Shown here one piece after another: positions 1-6,936 of a stretch of 10,603 bases of DNA (position 1 is the first letter of the stretch; every line of letters begins with the position of its first letter). Source of the stretch: Nitrospirota bacterium (GTDB lineage: Bacteria; Nitrospirota; Thermodesulfovibrionia; Thermodesulfovibrionales; JdFR-88). Location of the stretch: contig JAKAGP010000023.1 of the NCBI GenBank assembly GCA_021825785.1, positions 1-10,603 of the forward strand. Reading direction: 5' to 3'. The translations under genes were made by a program, and so were the position numbers. The notes below the pieces were generated by a model. It was not told the origin of the DNA, did no database searches, and saw only the letters and a list, made by a program, of their open reading frames with translations.

Positions 1-513
1 GAATACGATAAACCTGGTGTCGCAATAACGTCCGCAAAACGGCAATTTAAGCATCTCGTAGAAAGGATGGTCCCTGAAATCACATAACATATCCACCGGC
101 TCTGTTACTTTATCGAGTATCTTTGATATGTTGGCCAGGAAAATCCTTCCGGTCATTTTGGCAACATAACGGCCTTCTTTTATGAGGCGGGAACATTTCA
201 GGGCGCTGGCAATAAGCTTGTGCTCGCCAAATCCTTTCCCGAATCCGCGAGGATAACCGTTTTCGTTCATGGATAAGAATTCCAGTTTTTTCCCGTGAGG
301 GTTGTCAAGCCCGGCTTCTCTTATCGCATGAAGCGGCCACCCTGAATTGTCAGCGAAAACGATCCTATTGATCCCGGGAAAATTTCTTACATAGAATTCA
401 AAGGCCTTAACATAATCTGAAAGCCTTTTGCATGGCGATGAAATAGCGCCCGGCATATTATTGGGATCGATCGACGCAGTGAGGAGAAGCACTGTCTGGC
501 CCACTATGCTCAC
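1..513 (-). CDS. Glycosyltransferase-like protein of a surface-polysaccharide locus (partial, C-terminus outside window)
   Basis: An open reading frame of 171 codons runs off the left edge without a stop. It opens with a hydrophobic strand (TVLLLTASIDP, residues 7-17) typical of the first strand of a GT-A nucleotide-binding fold. VFADNSG (52-58) resembles the region after the second strand and contains a possible acidic donor-binding residue. GKGFGEHKLI (92-101) and KMTGRIFLANI (119-129) match my memory of a glycosyltransferase-like family from capsule and O-antigen clusters; I cannot name the sugar or the family. The start is uncertain. GTG at 511-513 is used here. GTG at 502-504 has a better ribosome-binding site (GGTGAG at 509-514, four-base spacer). 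TTG at 553-555 is also in frame, and ATG at 546-548 is one base out of frame across an A8 tract. It lies about 107 bases downstream of the acetyltransferase and is probably co-transcribed with it. Confidence 0.7.
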   Translation of the reverse strand, partial: MSIVGQTVLLLTASIDPNNMPGAISSPCKRLSDYVKAFEFYVRNFPGINRIVFADNSGWPLHAIREAGLDNPHGKKLEFLSMNENGYPRGFGKGFGEHKLIASALKCSRLIKEGRYVAKMTGRIFLANISKILDKVTEPVDMLCDFRDHPFYEMLKLPFCGRYCDTRFIVF

Positions 514-587
514 CGGTTTGTTGTCTGGTTTTTTTTGCCCCGGTCCATTAATCAATATTTATATTCGCCATCTAATGCTCACCGGTT
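506..587. repeat. 13-bp direct repeat, two copies 69 bp apart
   Basis: ATGCTCACCGGTT occurs at 506-518 and again at 575-587. The offset is exactly 69 bp, or 23 codons. On the minus strand each copy supplies a GGTGAG Shine-Dalgarno-like motif followed within 4-6 bases by a GTG or ATG. Beyond the 13 bp the two flanks align only weakly, so this may be a decayed tandem duplication or chance. Confidence 0.6.
509..514 (-). promoter_or_regulatory. Candidate ribosome-binding site for the left-edge glycosyltransferase
   Basis: GGTGAG on the minus strand lies four bases upstream of an in-frame GTG at 502-504, which argues for that start over the GTG at 511-513 that overlaps it. The motif sits inside a 13-bp sequence, AACCGGTGAGCAT, found again at 575-587. 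There it precedes an ATG (569-571) that opens only a seven-codon frame. Confidence 0.35.
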
Positions 588-620
588 CCGTTCAAGCGTT
601 TATCCGGCCTTGCCATTTAC

Positions 621-1202
621 TCAGCATCTGCCCATAACGCGTTTTTTAATGAATTTTGCCGGATTGCCAGCGACTACCGCCCATGGTTCAACGTCTTTCA
701 TTACAACGGATCGTGCCCCGACCACCGCGCTGTTGCCGACGCTAACCCCGGGCCCTACGAAAGCGTCTGTGCAGATCCAGACCTGGTCTCCGATATCGAT
801 CGGCAGTTTCAGCAATGGCAGAGAGGGTTTGCCGTAATCGTGGGTGCCAGCACACAGATGGGCGCGATGTGAGATCGTCGCTCTGGCGCCTATTGTTACC
901 TTACCTAAATTATATATACAGGTATGCTCACCGATAGAGGCCCAGTCCCCAACCTCGATGTTCCATGGCATGTAAATATCCGCCGAACTGTAAATATGTA
1001 CATGCCGCCCGATCTTTGCACCAAATATCCTCAACAGGACACTGCGCCAGCCAAAGAAGACCCTTGGGCTGAACCGGAAGAGCAGACGGGCAAAACCTCC
1101 CCACAGTATGCGCTTGAACATTTCTTGTTTTGAGTACTTTAGTGACCGTCTGTTGGACTTGATATCCAGCTCCGTATTTATATCAAGTCCTGTATTTTCC
1201 AT
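621..1202 (-). CDS. WcaF-type hexapeptide-repeat O-acetyltransferase (putative colanic acid biosynthesis acetyltransferase family)
   Basis: This 193-residue protein is of normal length for the WcaF-like branch of left-handed beta-helix acyltransferases, which use acetyl-CoA to O-acetylate a sugar of a polysaccharide repeat unit in the cytoplasm. An N-terminal basic and amphipathic segment (about 20-60) contains the family signature RFSPRVFFGWR (43-53). It is followed by FGAKIG (60-65) and hexapeptide coils over about 62-180, with isoleucine or valine every six residues (for example IGDQVWICTDAFVGPGVSVG). GTHDY (119-123) carries the likely catalytic histidine H121. The end, VVAGNPAKFIKKR, is the usual hexapeptide-transferase terminus. 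Start: ATG at 1200-1202; no strong Shine-Dalgarno is visible. It follows the GT4 gene by 74 bases. In my experience of such loci this family often sits beside a GT4 gene of exactly this type, so the two probably act on the same repeat unit. Family assignment is firm; the target sugar is unknown. Confidence 0.9.
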   Translation of the reverse strand: MENTGLDINTELDIKSNRRSLKYSKQEMFKRILWGGFARLLFRFSPRVFFGWRSVLLRIFGAKIGRHVHIYSSADIYMPWNIEVGDWASIGEHTCIYNLGKVTIGARATISHRAHLCAGTHDYGKPSLPLLKLPIDIGDQVWICTDAFVGPGVSVGNSAVVGARSVVMKDVEPWAVVAGNPAKFIKKRVMGRC

Positions 1203-1276
1203 CTGGATAATGTAAAGAACCTTTTTGATGCAACAAACCTGATGAGTTTTTTGCGAGTTTTCACTCCGGTTTTAGT

Positions 1277-2485
1277 TTAAACAATGCAGCCCGGCTTCTC
1301 TGCCTGGCCGCTGAGCCAGTGGTACACGTCTGTCATCTGTTTGGCTGCCGTGTCCCATGCAAAGTTTTCCATGACCAGCTTCCTTCCTCTTAGCCCCATT
1401 GCAACGCGCTTGCCATCAGACATGGAAAGTGCCTCTTTTAGAGCCGCGGCCAGTGGCATTGCTCCAATGTCTATCCACCATCCGCATTTTTTTTCGGGCA
1501 GCATTTCCCAGGGGGCTCCCTTCGTAGTAATTACTGGCACACCGCATGCCAGGGCCTCGGCAACGGCCACACCGAAATTTTCGGAATAAGACGGCAATAC
1601 GAACAGATCAGCATTGCTGAAAACCCGCCATTTGTCCTCGTCCGGAACCATACCCGTGAATGCAAATTGTCTCTCCAGCCCCTCATGCCTGATCGCCGCT
1701 ATTACGGCTTTTTTATGGTTTTGTTCATCGGGGCCTGCTATCACGGCACGCCAACCTTCCGGACGAATAATGGCCCAGGCCTTTACAAGGTTCAGCAGGC
1801 CCTTTTTCGGGTTGATGCGGGACAGGAAAAGAACCGTCCTGGTATTATTTTTTTCACGGTGAATTAATTTTTTCAATGGTATTTTTACGCCATTCGGGAT
1901 TATTGCGATAGGCTGTGTCAACCCAAGAGAGCGCAAGTCCTCAGCTTCCTGCTCTGATGAGGCATGAAAACAGCTGACGGTCTCAAGGTCGCGGCGCTGG
2001 TATGCAAACATGGCCAATCTTTTTTTGCAAGATCTGTATTCAAGCGACCATTTGGTGAGCATCCCCCTGGGGCTTAACACCAGCGTCTTTTTTTGTTCCC
2101 TTGCCACCTTTGCGGCGGCATGATTCGTGGCCAGCCAAGCGCCGTTGTCATGGATCAGACACGCATCCGGGGCACAGCGTCTTCTTAGTGTGCTGCCGAA
2201 CGCCGGGGCAAGGGCCACTCCGAAACGCGGGGCCTTCCAGCATGGGACAAATACGGTTTTGACATTTTTATTTGCCGGCATTAGCGGAGCGTCAGGACGC
2301 CTTCCCGCCGCCAGGGTGATTATTTCGGCCGCAATCCCAAGGTCAGCCAGAGATGAACTAAGAGCAGAAACAGTCCTTGCGGGCCCCCCGCTTTCAGGCG
2401 TCAAAGCCGCAACAGTGAACACTATCTTCATCGGATCACGGGCGGCATACCGGCAATTTGTCAGCGCAATATCACGGGGTCTCAT
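1277..2485 (-). CDS. Family 4 (GT-B) glycosyltransferase
   Basis: This 402-residue retaining GT-B transferase probably adds one sugar from a nucleotide donor to a lipid-linked intermediate on the cytoplasmic face of the membrane. The N-terminal Rossmann domain begins at MKIVFTVAALTPESGGPARTV (residues 19-39), with the glycine-rich acceptor-side loop. LVLSPRGMLTKWSLEY (135-150) and IIPNGV (195-200) are typical of GT4 enzymes that accompany WcaF-like acetyltransferases. The C-terminal donor domain has VLFLSRINPKKGL (218-230) and the EX7E motif in SENFGVAVAE (E302 and E310). The first ATG overlaps the polymerase stop as ATGA (2482-2485), suggesting translational coupling. An alternative ATG at 2429-2431 begins exactly at the conserved domain but lacks a visible ribosome-binding site. 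An A8 tract in the coding strand (1487-1494) reads in frame here. Confidence 0.9.
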   Translation of the reverse strand: MRPRDIALTNCRYAARDPMKIVFTVAALTPESGGPARTVSALSSSLADLGIAAEIITLAAGRRPDAPLMPANKNVKTVFVPCWKAPRFGVALAPAFGSTLRRRCAPDACLIHDNGAWLATNHAAAKVAREQKKTLVLSPRGMLTKWSLEYRSCKKRLAMFAYQRRDLETVSCFHASSEQEAEDLRSLGLTQPIAIIPNGVKIPLKKLIHREKNNTRTVLFLSRINPKKGLLNLVKAWAIIRPEGWRAVIAGPDEQNHKKAVIAAIRHEGLERQFAFTGMVPDEDKWRVFSNADLFVLPSYSENFGVAVAEALACGVPVITTKGAPWEMLPEKKCGWWIDIGAMPLAAALKEALSMSDGKRVAMGLRGRKLVMENFAWDTAAKQMTDVYHWLSGQAEKPGCIV

Positions 2486-4074
2486 TGCGGCCTGTGCCGG
2501 TTTTTTAAGAAGCGGACCAATATTGCGAACAACGCTATATCGTAAATGATATTTCCAAAGACCAGGGAAAAGTCTGATTCTATGTTAGACAGCCCCGTGA
2601 AAATAAGAAGTCCTATGAGAAAACCACCCTCACCTGCATCGGAATGGCACAGCATTTCATAAATCGCCCTGTAAATGGTCCCCATGAGCAACATCCCGAT
2701 AATAACCCCGGTTGTGCCAAAGTCCGCGTACATCTCGATCAGCTGGGGAAAGTTGAATGAAGTGACCGTGTCGGAGGGGTCCAGCAAACCGTAGCGATGA
2801 CCGAACTGCTGCCCGAGTGTCTTCTCCGGCTTCCATGGAAATAATATCCTTGGCAGCGGCATCCAGAGAAGCGACAGGTATGTGCTTCCCATCCAGTAAG
2901 GTATCCTTTCAGGCGTCATTTCAACCACGTAGGCAAAAGGCAGCACAAGAGAGGTGCGGGCTGAGACTGCCTCATACTCCTTGCCGTATGATCCGGCCCC
3001 GGCGAACGCCAGTTTTGTAAAAATAAGGCTTTTCTCTATCGGATTGTCGTGCTCATATTCTCCACCCCATGTAAGATACCGGAATTCATTCCTTGCATTG
3101 TAGAAAAAAAGGAACAGCAACAGTCCGGCGGTCATCAACTTCCAAGGGATCTTTTTCTTGAAATACCAGGATGTGAGAATCAAAAAGACAAAGATCAGGA
3201 GAATTTGCGCCAGGGAACCGGTCGCAAGTCTTATGAGGAAAATAAGCGGCAGGAAAAAACCCCATAGAGCGATCTTCCCGGCAAGACCTAAATGCCCCCG
3301 TAGTTGAAGGATATACAGTATTCCTATACCAAGCATGGCAAGTTGAGAAATAAAATTTACAGTTGATGCATACCGCACAGGTATTATTCCATTTGACAGG
3401 AAATTAACTGCCGAACCGACCAGAAAAAATATGACGCCCCAGACCTTTGCCTTTTGAGGGTCCCAGGAAATGGCTATCCTCGGGAGGTGTTTGCCGATCG
3501 ATCCACCGGGGATCTTATAAAAGGCAAGCAGGAGCATGACCAAACCCGCAGCGGAAAGTAACAGGGATTTATCCATTGATTCCTGCGGTGTGGGCAGCCA
3601 GCCGTCCCTAACGGAATAACCTTTTAATAAAAACAGGGGAAGTGCATAGTAAACGCTGTAAATGATCCCGAACAGGGGAAGAAACGGTATCCCGTGCTCG
3701 CGATTCCTCATGTAGAGAAACGCGGGCAGAAAACCGGCTGCCATAATGAAAGAGGCGGCCGCTCGCTCCAAAATTGACGGCCCTGCCGGCGCATAAATGT
3801 TCAGGGCTGTGACCGTCAAAGCGAGACCCAGCAATAGAAAATACGGACTTTTTGCCACAGGCCATATCCTGGGGCCAGGGCCATTGAGCGCCATAGGCAT
3901 TGCCGGAGCACGGCGGTCACGGGACCTCAAGCCCGTAACTATAAAGAGGGATGGCAGCAATGCCGCAAAAACGGCGAAAAAGAGCTTGCCTTCAATAACA
4001 AGGGCAGCGGATATGAACGCATAAGCGGCCAGGGCTGCAAACCCGGGAAGGGCTTTTTTCTTGATGTCCATCAT
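2482..4074 (-). CDS. Wzy-type O-antigen / exopolysaccharide polymerase
   Basis: This 530-residue integral inner-membrane protein probably joins flipped lipid-linked repeat units into a polymer on the periplasmic side. It has roughly 12-14 hydrophobic segments, for example about residues 9-27, 31-48, 78-94, 105-121, 131-151, 170-186, 211-228, 240-258, 268-286, 289-304, 313-326, 453-471, 484-497 and 505-523. The longest soluble stretch lies before the last membrane segments (about 327-450). It contains ARNEFRYLTWGGEYE, the motif PRILFPWKPEKT (408-419), and NFPQLIEMYADFGTTGV (441-457). A proline-rich FPWKP followed by an acidic and aromatic YADFG before a membrane helix is typical of Wzy-like polymerases, whose sequence identity is otherwise low. 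Start: ATG at 4072-4074, one base after the GT9 stop; a second ATG follows immediately. It overlaps the GT4 gene by four bases. Which linkage it forms cannot be read from the sequence. Confidence 0.85.
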   Translation of the reverse strand: MMDIKKKALPGFAALAAYAFISAALVIEGKLFFAVFAALLPSLFIVTGLRSRDRRAPAMPMALNGPGPRIWPVAKSPYFLLLGLALTVTALNIYAPAGPSILERAAASFIMAAGFLPAFLYMRNREHGIPFLPLFGIIYSVYYALPLFLLKGYSVRDGWLPTPQESMDKSLLLSAAGLVMLLLAFYKIPGGSIGKHLPRIAISWDPQKAKVWGVIFFLVGSAVNFLSNGIIPVRYASTVNFISQLAMLGIGILYILQLRGHLGLAGKIALWGFFLPLIFLIRLATGSLAQILLIFVFLILTSWYFKKKIPWKLMTAGLLLFLFFYNARNEFRYLTWGGEYEHDNPIEKSLIFTKLAFAGAGSYGKEYEAVSARTSLVLPFAYVVEMTPERIPYWMGSTYLSLLWMPLPRILFPWKPEKTLGQQFGHRYGLLDPSDTVTSFNFPQLIEMYADFGTTGVIIGMLLMGTIYRAIYEMLCHSDAGEGGFLIGLLIFTGLSNIESDFSLVFGNIIYDIALFAILVRFLKNRHRPQ

Positions 4075-4075
4075 T

Positions 4076-5161
4076 TTATGCCCGATATCTTTTTAATAAT
4101 ATTTTTTGGGCGGCTTCAAAGACCTGTTCTACAGTAATAAGCCTCATGCACCAGCCGTGATGCTCTTTGCATTCTTCAAGCATGCATCCGGCACACCCGG
4201 TAGCATGACGCAATATTATGTGGCCGTCCCCATAAGGCGCCCATTTTCCGGGCAGGTCCCTGGCGCTGAACAGCGCTACGCAAGGCACGCCCGTCATAGC
4301 CGCAAGGTGCATCGTCCCCGTATCGTTTCCGGCAAACCCCGAACACCTTTCCAGCGCCGCCGCCGAACCATAAACGGAGAGCTCACCGGCAAAATTATGC
4401 GCTCTCCCCCCCCAAGCACTGCATAATTTTTTGCCGGTTTCTGCATCTTCCCTGCCGCCAAGGACTATCAGATGAAGACATGGAAATTTTTTCAAAAGGA
4501 GTTTGCCCAGTTCAAAAAAGCCTTCGCAAGGCCATCTCTTTGCAGGCATCTTAGAGCCGGGACCTACAGCCAAAAGTTGTCCTTCCGGCAAAAAGACCCC
4601 CTTTGCCTTGGCGAGTTTTTGGAACCGGACCTTTTCATTTTCAGGGACAATGAGCTTAAAACCCGCGTCTGATTCCTGTACGCCTGCTGTCCTCAGAAGG
4701 ACCTGCCATTCAGGTTCGCATCCGGATATCAATGGCTTGGGGCCTCCCGTAAAAAATCCCCGGTCACACGGACCATTGTAATGGGCTTGCCCTATCATAT
4801 ACCTGAAGAATAGACGGTCACGTAATATCTGCCGCATGTTCCGCACTGGCGATAGATTGAAAACATATTCTGGAGACAGTTTTCTTAGTCTGCGTACCAG
4901 TGAAAGTCCGGCCTTTGCCGAGTGCTGGAGCGCCCTGCAGGGCTTGTAGAAAATGACCTCATCAAACCAGCCGGTCGGCCCCAGGACATCCCATGAGGAG
5001 ACAAAAAAGTCGTTCCGGCCGCAATGGCTGTCAGTCAGAAGCACAAAGCGGTGGCTTGGATGCCTCTGTTTTATTGCCTGCATCGCGGGCATTGAAATGA
5101 GAGTATCGCCAAGTTGGCCTGTCCTGAAGATAAGCAGGTTCTTTCGGGTATTTTTATTGAT
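4076..5161 (-). CDS. Family 9 glycosyltransferase (ADP-heptosyltransferase-like), probable non-canonical start
   Basis: GT9 enzymes are GT-B transferases that act on LPS core or related glycans in the cytoplasm. Conserved elements include PGSKMPAKRWP, preceding FFELGKLLLKKFP, and the nucleotide-binding GNDTGTMHLAAMTGVP, which is close to the family consensus GNDTGPMHLAA. Cysteines cluster near the C-terminus (CAGCMLEEC). The first ordinary ATG (5090-5092) would remove the essential first strand and glycine loop. Read upstream in the same frame, the sequence gives LLIFRTGQLGDTLISMPAM, the textbook GT9 N-terminus. No ATG, GTG or TTG lies between there and the in-frame stop at 5174-5176. The best candidate is ATC at 5159-5161, six bases after AAGGAAGG; CTG at 5135-5137 is an alternative. 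With ATC the protein is 361 residues and overlaps the preceding stop by eight bases. A G8 tract (4406-4413) reads in frame. Function class is firm, start is not; the donor need not be heptose. Confidence 0.85.
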   Translation of the reverse strand: MNKNTRKNLLIFRTGQLGDTLISMPAMQAIKQRHPSHRFVLLTDSHCGRNDFFVSSWDVLGPTGWFDEVIFYKPCRALQHSAKAGLSLVRRLRKLSPEYVFNLSPVRNMRQILRDRLFFRYMIGQAHYNGPCDRGFFTGGPKPLISGCEPEWQVLLRTAGVQESDAGFKLIVPENEKVRFQKLAKAKGVFLPEGQLLAVGPGSKMPAKRWPCEGFFELGKLLLKKFPCLHLIVLGGREDAETGKKLCSAWGGRAHNFAGELSVYGSAAALERCSGFAGNDTGTMHLAAMTGVPCVALFSARDLPGKWAPYGDGHIILRHATGCAGCMLEECKEHHGWCMRLITVEQVFEAAQKILLKRYRA

Positions 5162-6191
5162 TCGCGACCTTCCTTAACATATCCCTGATCCGGTCGTTGT
5201 TGCTGTAACCGCTTTTCAAACAGCGATTCCGCCCCGCGGAAGCGATTTTTTCTCGTTGCTGCGGATGTGAGAGATAGAAGCGGACCTTGTCCAGCAGTTC
5301 CTCATCCGAACCGAAAAATTCCGCCTCTTTGCCCTCTTCAAACAGGCACTGATGCTCAGCTGTACGCTCGGCCATCATAAAGCTGCCACAGGCCGGTATT
5401 TCAAAGGTGCGCGTTGTGCTGGTGTCAGGCACCAGTTTTGAAAGGAGTCCCAGGCAAATTTTTGAGGAGGAAATCGCTTTTGGATATTCATCCCCCCAGA
5501 TGCCGTTACCCCGCACATATGGCCTGCACCAGGGTGCGATCCTGGCATGCCGCATCCAGCCCGGTCCCCAGACTTTGATGCTGATGTTTTTGAGGTGGGA
5601 AAGTGTTCTTATCCTGCCTGCATAGTGGCGCTCATAATGCCCGGCAAAGGCGACATCTGAAATGTAGTCCGCCTGTGGCTGGCGCGGATAAAACCGCGTT
5701 TGCTCAAACGCCTGATGCATTAAATGCACTTGCCTTGCTCCCAGTCTCCGGTACAGACCCAACTCATACGGCTTGGTAGTGAACAGGAAGTCATATTTCG
5801 GGATACATTTAAAAAAGTGGCGCGATTTATGAAATAAAAGCGCCGCATCCGGCGTGTAGTGCACTATGACAGCATGGGTAAGTTCCATTATCCTGTCGAT
5901 CGTTTCCGGCCATATCCATTTCCCTTTATCTATCCAGACCAAAAAATGGTTTTTTTCTATTTTTACTTTTATTTTTTGAAGCCCGGCAACAGACTTGCAA
6001 AGGGCCCGGTTGATATCTGCTACCAGCGGCCCGGCATTAAGGCGGCAGGCAATGCTCCTTACCGTCCGGGACTCGTATTTCAGGCTGGACAGGTCAAAAG
6101 GAATAATTTCATGCCCCATGCTTTCAATGCAGCGCATACGGTCCAGGCAGGTGCCGCCGCCGGATAACTGGCCGATATAAAATATCCTCAT
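5154..6191 (-). CDS. CgeB-type glycosyltransferase (GT-B, glycosyl transferases group 1)
   Basis: This 345-residue protein has the usual two-domain GT-B length. The N-terminal domain starts MRIFYIGQLSGGGTCLDRM (residues 1-19), with a glycine loop and a following helix. The middle contains VIVHYTPDAAL (108-118), FLFTTKPYELGLYRRLGA (135-152) and the linker strand SDVAFAGHYERHYAGR (178-193). The C-terminal domain has a CgeB-like signature: FEIPACGSFMMAERTAEHQCLFEEGKEAEFF (about 263-293), with the phosphate-binding ACG and the acidic donor-side region. It ends in a helical tail, RFYLSHPQQREKIASAGRNR. The family is named after a Bacillus spore-coat glycosylation protein but is widespread in polysaccharide and protein O-glycosylation loci. 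Start: ATG at 6189-6191, preceded by a GATAAGGG stretch and seven bases after the deacetylase stop. Its last codons contain the Shine-Dalgarno sequence of the GT9 gene, so the two are likely coupled. Donor and acceptor are unknown. Confidence 0.85.
   Translation of the reverse strand: MRIFYIGQLSGGGTCLDRMRCIESMGHEIIPFDLSSLKYESRTVRSIACRLNAGPLVADINRALCKSVAGLQKIKVKIEKNHFLVWIDKGKWIWPETIDRIMELTHAVIVHYTPDAALLFHKSRHFFKCIPKYDFLFTTKPYELGLYRRLGARQVHLMHQAFEQTRFYPRQPQADYISDVAFAGHYERHYAGRIRTLSHLKNISIKVWGPGWMRHARIAPWCRPYVRGNGIWGDEYPKAISSSKICLGLLSKLVPDTSTTRTFEIPACGSFMMAERTAEHQCLFEEGKEAEFFGSDEELLDKVRFYLSHPQQREKIASAGRNRCLKSGYSNNDRIRDMLRKVANQ
5168..5175 (-). promoter_or_regulatory. Strong Shine-Dalgarno sequence deciding the GT9 start
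   Basis: AAGGAAGG on the minus strand lies inside the last codons of the CgeB-type gene. The next in-frame candidate codon for the GT9 protein is ATC, after a six-base spacer (TCGCGA). The spacing is ideal for initiation there, although ATC is a rare start codon. Confidence 0.5.
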
Positions 6192-6198
6192 GCGGCCC

Positions 6199-6936
6199 TT
6201 ATCCGCTTTGGGCGGCGTTGTTCGCCAAAATTCCGCGCATGGAGGGAAGCAGCCAGGTCCGCAGTCCTGCCCCCATCCTTTTCAGTTCGAAAAGGTCATC
6301 TCCCATGCACACAAGGCCTCTTCTTGTAGTTGTTGCGCCAATAAAGCCCGCTTCTTTCACTTCCCGAAGCACCTCTTCGTTGTAATCTCCATATGGGTAG
6401 CAGAAAAAATCGACCCGCATGCCCAGCTTGTCTTCGACCTCCTGCCTGGAGCCCAGGATCTCCTCTTTCAGCCGGGAGCCAGCAATCCTGGTCAGGTGAG
6501 GATGTGTTTTCGTGTGCGAGCCGAAAGTGACACCGCCCGCTGAAAGCTCAGCAGCTTTTTGCCAGTCCAGCAGCCTGTGTTCCGCGCACCCTTTTTCCCC
6601 GCCGTCCCAAAAGTTAAAACGGCCAGCCAGCCCGGACACCAGAAAGACCGTAGAAGGATAGCCGTGTCTTTTCAGGACGGGGAATGCATTTTCATAAAAA
6701 TCCATGTATCCATCATCAAAGGTAAGCGCGGCAAGCCTCCCTGAAAGATTTTTTTGGGCGCCGCAGGCAAAATCAACTATCTCTTTCAGTGAAACCACCC
6801 TGAAACCAGCTGCCCTCAGATACCACATTTGGAAGCTGAATACCCCCGTCTTGACATAAAGCCCGCGCGAACGCATGCCTGCGTTCCTCGGGGGAGATCC
6901 TATGCTGTGGTACACAAGTATGATCCCCCAGTTCAT
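6199..6936 (-). CDS. Polysaccharide deacetylase (NodB-homology, carbohydrate esterase 4)
   Basis: This 245-residue metal-dependent N- or O-deacetylase contains the NodB motifs in order. TFDDGY (residues 72-77) has the catalytic base D74 and metal-binding D75. GSHTKTHPHLT (139-149) has metal ligands H141 and H145. CYPYGDYN (179-186) is motif 3. IILVYHSIG (5-13) is the usual first strand. I see no signal peptide or membrane anchor, so the enzyme should act in the cytoplasm, on a lipid-linked or nucleotide-linked sugar, unlike secreted PgaB/IcaB-type enzymes. Start: ATG at 6934-6936 overlaps the flippase stop as ATGA and has GGGGA upstream. The frame stays open to 7170 but the extra 78 residues are low-complexity basic sequence antisense-like in character and overlap the flippase, so they are rejected. 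The position between Wzx and the glycosyltransferases suggests it edits the repeat unit before export. Confidence 0.88.
   Translation of the reverse strand: MNWGIILVYHSIGSPPRNAGMRSRGLYVKTGVFSFQMWYLRAAGFRVVSLKEIVDFACGAQKNLSGRLAALTFDDGYMDFYENAFPVLKRHGYPSTVFLVSGLAGRFNFWDGGEKGCAEHRLLDWQKAAELSAGGVTFGSHTKTHPHLTRIAGSRLKEEILGSRQEVEDKLGMRVDFFCYPYGDYNEEVLREVKEAGFIGATTTRRGLVCMGDDLFELKRMGAGLRTWLLPSMRGILANNAAQSG

Noticed and set aside
572..616. 14-codon frame right after the acetyltransferase stop
   Set aside because: Too short, weak ribosome-binding site, and no evidence beyond being open.
1487..1494. A8 tract in the GT4 gene as a phase-variation site
   Set aside because: A7 and A8 runs occur several times in this window, so one in mid-gene carries little weight alone.
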